DNA of 8,916 nucleotides from Methylotenera sp. (GTDB lineage: Bacteria; Pseudomonadota; Gammaproteobacteria; Burkholderiales; Methylophilaceae). The notes under the pieces are model-generated. The model did no database searches and was not told the DNA's origin. It saw only the letters and a program-made list of their open reading frames with translations. The number at the start of each line of letters is the position of its first letter. Within the stretch, counting starts at the first letter, position 1. The position numbers were made by a program, and so were the translations under genes. Of this stretch, positions 5,590 to 8,916 are shown piece after piece. Location of the stretch: positions 1 to 8,916 of the forward strand of contig JAIYEJ010000203.1 in NCBI GenBank assembly GCA_027487055.1, written 5' to 3'.

Positions 5590-8208
5590 ATGAGAACTGA
5601 AACCAGCAAAGCCCCACAAACCATTTACCTGAAAGATTACGCGCCAGTACCATTTTTGGCGCAAAAAATTGCGTTAAAGTTTGAGTTGTTTGCAGAAAAA
5701 ACGATGGTCACGTCAACTGTGGATTACATTAAAAATCCAACCAGCCTAGGATTGGATTTAGTGTTAAATGGTGACCACCAAACCGTGATGAGCGTTTTAA
5801 TGAATGGGCAAGCGTTTAGCGATTATGTTATTGAAGATGGCAAAATGACAATTGCCAACGTGGCAGAAATTACGGGTGGAAAGTTTGCGCTTACTATCGT
5901 CTCGGAGATAGACCCAGCAGGCAACACCGCGCTTGAGGGTTTGTACCAATCGCAAGGCAATTACTTTACCCAATGCGAGGCAGAAGGCTTTAGAAGGATC
6001 ACCTTCTTTCAAGATCGCCCAGATGTGCTCTCGATATTTAATGTACGTATTGAAGCCGCTAAACAATCTCATCCTGTACTGCTCTCTAACGGCAATTTGA
6101 TGGCTGAAGGCGATATAGGAAACGATCGTCACTTCACAGAATGGTTTGACCCTTTCCCCAAACCATGTTACTTGTTCGCGCTAGTCGCGGGCGATTTGGT
6201 GCATATTGCAGATAGCTTTACTACCATGTCTGGACGCAAAGTCGATTTGCGCATTTATGTGCGACCGGGTGACGAAGCGCAGTGCGACCACGCCATGCAG
6301 TCGCTCAAAAAATCCATGCGTTGGGATGAAGAAATCTATGGGCGCGAGTACGAGCTAGATCGCTTCAATATTGTGGCGGTGAGTGACTTCAATATGGGCG
6401 CGATGGAAAACACTTCGCTCAATATTTTCAACACAGCGCTAGTATTAGCACAACAAGAAACCGCAACTGATGCGGATTTTATGAGCGTTGAAGCCGTTGT
6501 CGCGCATGAGTATTTTCACAACTGGACAGGCAATCGCGTGACTTGTCGTGATTGGTTTCAACTCTCACTCAAAGAAGGCCTCACCGTATTTAGAGACCAA
6601 GAATTTAGCTCGGACATGAACTCGCGCGCGGTACAACGGATTGACGATGTGAATGGTCTACGTCGCATGCAATTTTCAGAAGACGCCAGCCCGCTCGCGC
6701 ACCAAGTTCAGCCCGATAGCTTTATTGAAATTAGCAATTTCTACACCACCACCGTCTACGAAAAAGGTGCGGAGCTCATCCGTATGCAACACACGTTATT
6801 GGGCGCAGAAACCTACCGCAAAGCCACCGATTTATACTTTAACAGACACGATGGCCAAGCCGTAACCTGCAACGATTTTGTGCAATGCATGGCAGATGCC
6901 TCAGGCCGTGACATGGCACAATTCTTTTTGTGGTACAAACAAGCTGGTACGCCTACATTGCAAGTGAGCAGCCACTTTGATGCTGCGCAACAGCGCTATA
7001 CGCTCACATTTAAACAATCACAGCCTGATACGGCGGGTCAAAGCAATAAACAGCCATTAAATATTCCAATCGCTGTTGGCTTATTAGATGCACAAGGCAA
7101 AGAAATTCAAGCTACCACCATCTTAGAAATGACATTACGTGAGCAAAGCTTTAGCTTTGATGGGATCACTGCCCGCCCTGTGCCCTCTATTTTGCGAAAC
7201 TTTTCTGCGCCAGTGAAATTGGTCACCGATTTAAGCGATGAAGATTTACGCCTATTGCAGATTTATGACACCGATGGCTTTAACAAATGGGAGGCAGGCC
7301 AGACACTGGCCTTGCGTAACATCGAGCGTGTGATGGCAAACCCGCAATCGGACATTGCTACGTTTATTGAAGACTTTGGCAATTTAATCTCGCAAGGTTT
7401 AGCTGGCAACAACGATAAAGCCCTACTCGCTCGCGCCTTAAGCTTGCCAGAAACTTCGGTGATTGCGCAAAATCAAGCCATCATCGACCCCGCCGCCATC
7501 GACCAAGCGCGCACTTACTTGCTCACGCAAATCAAACGCGCACACAAAGAAGCCCTGGCCAAACTGTATGATGCCAACACCGATACAGGCGCATTTGCCA
7601 TTACACCTGAGGCGATGGGCAAACGTGCATTGCGTAACGTGTTGCTAGAACTGCTCACCATCAGCAAAGGCACAGGCTGTGCCACCCGCGCCAAAACGCA
7701 TTACTTTAACGCCAACAACATGACGGATAGAGTTGCCGCACTCGCCAGCCTCGCCGATAGTAATCAACCAGAACATGAAGAAGTGTTTGAACATTTTTAT
7801 CAAACCTATAAACAATATCCGCTGGTGGTAGATAAATGGTTTAAACTCCAAGCCATGGGAAATCGCGACAGCAGTTTTGAAGACTTTGCCAAACTGCGCC
7901 AACACGCAGAATTCAATATCAAAAACCCAAACCGCGTGCGCTCGCTGTATACTGCGTTTTCACTCTACAACCCAGTTAAATTCCACGACCCCAGTGGCAA
8001 AGGCTACGCGCTACAACGCGATGCGATTATTGAACTCAATGCTATCAACCCACAAATCGCCGCGCGTCAAGTTAACCCATTTAGAGAATGGAAACGATAC
8101 ACGCCACAACTGCAAGCCCACATGCAAGCCGCTTTGCAAGAGATTTTAGACACGCCCAATTTATCGAATGATGTGTTTGAAGTGGTGAGTAAGAGTTTGA
8201 AGGGATAA
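5590..8208 (+). CDS. pepN: PepN, M1-family aminopeptidase N
   Basis: PepN is the main cytoplasmic aminopeptidase of many proteobacteria, removing N-terminal residues from peptides made by ATP-dependent proteases. The 872-residue product matches the E. coli length (870). The substrate-anchoring motif GAMEN is at 270-274 and the zinc site HEYFHNW is at 306-312. The third ligand is Glu329 in LKEGLTVFRDQEF, and the catalytic tyrosine is Tyr390 in TVYEKGAELIRM; all are offset by exactly nine from E. coli. The order is a beta N-terminal domain (about 1-200), the thermolysin-like domain (about 200-450), a small beta domain (about 450-550) and a helical C-terminal domain ending LSNDVFEVVSKSLKG, as in the family. 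No signal peptide is seen. It is monocistronic between the ahpF terminator and a convergent regulator gene 31 nt away. GC-ending codons become more frequent in the last third, without other signs of transfer. Confidence 0.97.
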   Translation: MRTETSKAPQTIYLKDYAPVPFLAQKIALKFELFAEKTMVTSTVDYIKNPTSLGLDLVLNGDHQTVMSVLMNGQAFSDYVIEDGKMTIANVAEITGGKFALTIVSEIDPAGNTALEGLYQSQGNYFTQCEAEGFRRITFFQDRPDVLSIFNVRIEAAKQSHPVLLSNGNLMAEGDIGNDRHFTEWFDPFPKPCYLFALVAGDLVHIADSFTTMSGRKVDLRIYVRPGDEAQCDHAMQSLKKSMRWDEEIYGREYELDRFNIVAVSDFNMGAMENTSLNIFNTALVLAQQETATDADFMSVEAVVAHEYFHNWTGNRVTCRDWFQLSLKEGLTVFRDQEFSSDMNSRAVQRIDDVNGLRRMQFSEDASPLAHQVQPDSFIEISNFYTTTVYEKGAELIRMQHTLLGAETYRKATDLYFNRHDGQAVTCNDFVQCMADASGRDMAQFFLWYKQAGTPTLQVSSHFDAAQQRYTLTFKQSQPDTAGQSNKQPLNIPIAVGLLDAQGKEIQATTILEMTLREQSFSFDGITARPVPSILRNFSAPVKLVTDLSDEDLRLLQIYDTDGFNKWEAGQTLALRNIERVMANPQSDIATFIEDFGNLISQGLAGNNDKALLARALSLPETSVIAQNQAIIDPAAIDQARTYLLTQIKRAHKEALAKLYDANTDTGAFAITPEAMGKRALRNVLLELLTISKGTGCATRAKTHYFNANNMTDRVAALASLADSNQPEHEEVFEHFYQTYKQYPLVVDKWFKLQAMGNRDSSFEDFAKLRQHAEFNIKNPNRVRSLYTAFSLYNPVKFHDPSGKGYALQRDAIIELNAINPQIAARQVNPFREWKRYTPQLQAHMQAALQEILDTPNLSNDVFEVVSKSLKG

Positions 8209-8239
8209 GCTTATCTTTAAGTGAAGGTTAATCATCGGT

Positions 8240-8629
8240 CTATTTTGTGCTGTGCTTTTGTCCCTGCAAAATTTGGCCGATGTTTTCTTCAATCCAATCT
8301 GTCAGAGACTCGACTTGACGGCCGATACCTTCGCCTAGTGGCGTGAGAGAATACTCTGTATGTGGGGGCACAACAGGGTAGGAAACTCTGAGAACAAATC
8401 CATCCATCTCAAGTTGTTGCAACGTTTGTGTTAACATTTTTTCACTTACCCCTCCAATTTTTCTACGCAATTGGCTAAAGCGATGCGTGCCATTTAACAA
8501 CACAATCAGTACTAGCACCCCCCACTGACTAGTAATGTGTTTGAGTATTTCGCGTGAAGGACACTCTTTAGAGAGTACTTCTCCTCGTTGGATAACGGCG
8601 GCTAATATACCTTTATTTTCATCAGACAT
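8240..8629 (-). CDS. ytfH: HxlR-family transcriptional regulator, YtfH-like
   Basis: This is a winged-helix DNA-binding protein of the HxlR family, closely resembling E. coli YtfH. The 129 residues contain CPSREILKHITSQWGVLVL (23-41), GTHRFSQLRRKIGGVSEKML (47-66) with the recognition helix, and the wing YPVVPPHTEYSLTPLG (84-99). Cys23 is its only cysteine and sits where HxlR-type redox sensors (YodB, HypR, QorR) carry their sensing cysteine, so it may respond to quinones or other electrophiles by intersubunit disulfide or alkylation (inference). I start at the ATG at 8629: AAAGG lies about eight bases upstream, and the longer reading frame to 8749 would run into the divergent reductase gene and does not match the family. 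The divergent ytfG/qorB neighbour is the same pairing as in E. coli. Autoregulation through the shared spacer is likely. Confidence 0.93.
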   Translation of the reverse strand: MSDENKGILAAVIQRGEVLSKECPSREILKHITSQWGVLVLIVLLNGTHRFSQLRRKIGGVSEKMLTQTLQQLEMDGFVLRVSYPVVPPHTEYSLTPLGEGIGRQVESLTDWIEENIGQILQGQKHSTK

Positions 8630-8631
8630 AA

Positions 8632-8660
8632 TACTTACCTTTTTGTGTGTACTTACTTTT
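8632..8660 (+). repeat. Direct repeat TACTTAC(C)TTTT in the ytfH-qorB control region
   Basis: TACTTACCTTTT (8632-8643) and TACTTACTTTT (8650-8660) recur with starts 18 bp apart. The second copy feeds into the dyad at 8654-8668, so the spacer holds two or three copies of a TACTT half-site. The first copy lies in the ytfH leader and covers its Shine-Dalgarno (AAGG on the minus strand). Confidence 0.55.
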
Positions 8661-8668
8661 AGAAAGTA
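8654..8668. promoter_or_regulatory. Predicted YtfH/HxlR operator dyad
   Basis: TACTTT-TAG-AAAGTA is a perfect 6-3-6 inverted repeat and fits the TACT-N7-AGTA form that I recall for YodB-type HxlR boxes. It overlaps the predicted ytfH -10 box and sits between the predicted -35 and -10 of the divergent reductase gene, so one bound dimer could repress both genes. Confidence 0.62.
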
Positions 8669-8692
8669 TAGCTGATATGCTTCGCTTTCCAA
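8665..8692 (-). promoter_or_regulatory. Candidate ytfH promoter
   Basis: On the minus strand TTGGAA (8692-8687) and TATACT (8670-8665) are 16 bp apart, with five of six matches in the -10 box. The -10 box overlaps the right half of the TACTTT-TAG-AAAGTA dyad, as expected for autorepression. For the divergent gene, TTGTGT (8643-8648) and TATAGC (8667-8672), 18 bp apart, is a weaker candidate flanking the same dyad. Confidence 0.48.
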
Positions 8693-8719
8693 AATCAATT
8701 TAACAGGAAAAGAGTTTTT

Positions 8720-8916
8720 ATGATTGTGATTACAGGTGCAACAGGCCAACTTGGTCGTTTAGTGATTAACGCTTTATTGAAAAAAATTCCATCAAATCAA
8801 CTTATAGCGGCTGTGCGTGATGTAGATAAAGCCCAAGACATTGCAGCACTAGGTGTTGACGTGCGCCACGCCGACTACAACCGGCCATCAAGTTGGGATG
8901 CCGCTCTAAAAGGCGC
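8720..8916 (+). CDS. qorB: NAD(P)H:quinone oxidoreductase, YtfG/QorB type, 5' part only
   Basis: The reading frame gives 65 residues and continues beyond the window edge; the family is about 285 residues. It opens MIVITGATGQLG, a Rossmann-fold dinucleotide-binding loop of the NmrA-like atypical short-chain dehydrogenases. It goes on with AAVRDVDKAQDIAALGVDVRHADY and then a WDAALKG segment, closely paralleling E. coli YtfG/QorB, which reduces quinones with NADPH. AAGAG (8710-8714) stands five bases before the ATG. It is divergent from the ytfH-like regulator across 90 bp with a predicted operator. The catalytic part is not visible, so substrate use rests on the N-terminal resemblance and on the gene pairing. 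Confidence 0.88.
   Translation, partial: MIVITGATGQLGRLVINALLKKIPSNQLIAAVRDVDKAQDIAALGVDVRHADYNRPSSWDAALKG

Noticed and set aside
8204..8215. Perfect 12-bp palindrome GATAAGCTTATC spanning the pepN stop
   Set aside because: It has no loop or T tail and half lies in codons. Convergent pepN and ytfH show no clear terminator here, but the palindrome alone does not make one, and a single 12-mer could be chance.
8630..8749. A longer start for the HxlR regulator (ATG at 8749, 169 residues)
   Set aside because: The extra 40 residues overlap the qorB start on the other strand, cover the operator and promoters, and do not resemble the family N-terminus. The ATG at 8629 has a good ribosome site.

Overview
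The window looks like ordinary chromosome from a low-to-medium GC proteobacterium (roughly 40-45 % GC by eye). It encodes E. coli/Pseudomonas-like versions of MoaC, BepA, AhpC, AhpF, PepN, YtfH and YtfG, plus the sulfur-carrier pair SoxY/SoxZ. The protein mix and AT-leaning codons would fit a betaproteobacterium such as a Methylophilaceae methylotroph, but that placement is inference and rests on no marker gene.

Layout. (1) 1-97: a strong AT-tailed hairpin that can terminate in both directions, overlapping the 3' end of moaC. (2) 68-565, minus: moaC, molybdenum cofactor synthesis. (3) 646-3015, plus: a compact three-gene unit of a BepA-type periplasmic M48 metalloprotease with TPR tail, then soxY (stop and start codons share one base) and soxZ (13 nt gap). 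(4) 3016-3210: very AT-rich spacer with a long imperfect inverted repeat, a good sigma70-like promoter and a tandem 14-bp repeat in the ahpC leader. (5) 3211-5472: ahpC and ahpF, the two-component alkyl hydroperoxide reductase, separated by 114 nt holding two hairpins, and closed by a textbook terminator. (6) 5590-8208: pepN, an M1 aminopeptidase. (7) 8240-8629, minus: an HxlR-family regulator closely resembling E. coli YtfH, divergent from (8) the 5' end of a ytfG/qorB-type NAD(P)H:quinone reductase that runs off the window.

How the genes work together. Two parts deal with redox stress: AhpC/AhpF reduces peroxides with NADH, and the YtfH/QorB pair is a thiol-sensor/quinone-reductase module whose shared 90-bp control region contains a perfect TACTTT-TAG-AAAGTA dyad placed on the predicted promoters. 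The BepA-SoxYZ unit is the least expected arrangement: a periplasmic protease/chaperone apparently translated together with a sulfur-carrier protein, with no soxA, soxX, soxB or soxCD in view. moaC and pepN are housekeeping genes. I found no mobile element, CRISPR array, tRNA or rRNA. No new system is demonstrated here; the BepA-SoxYZ linkage and the regulatory DNA are the parts worth a second look.
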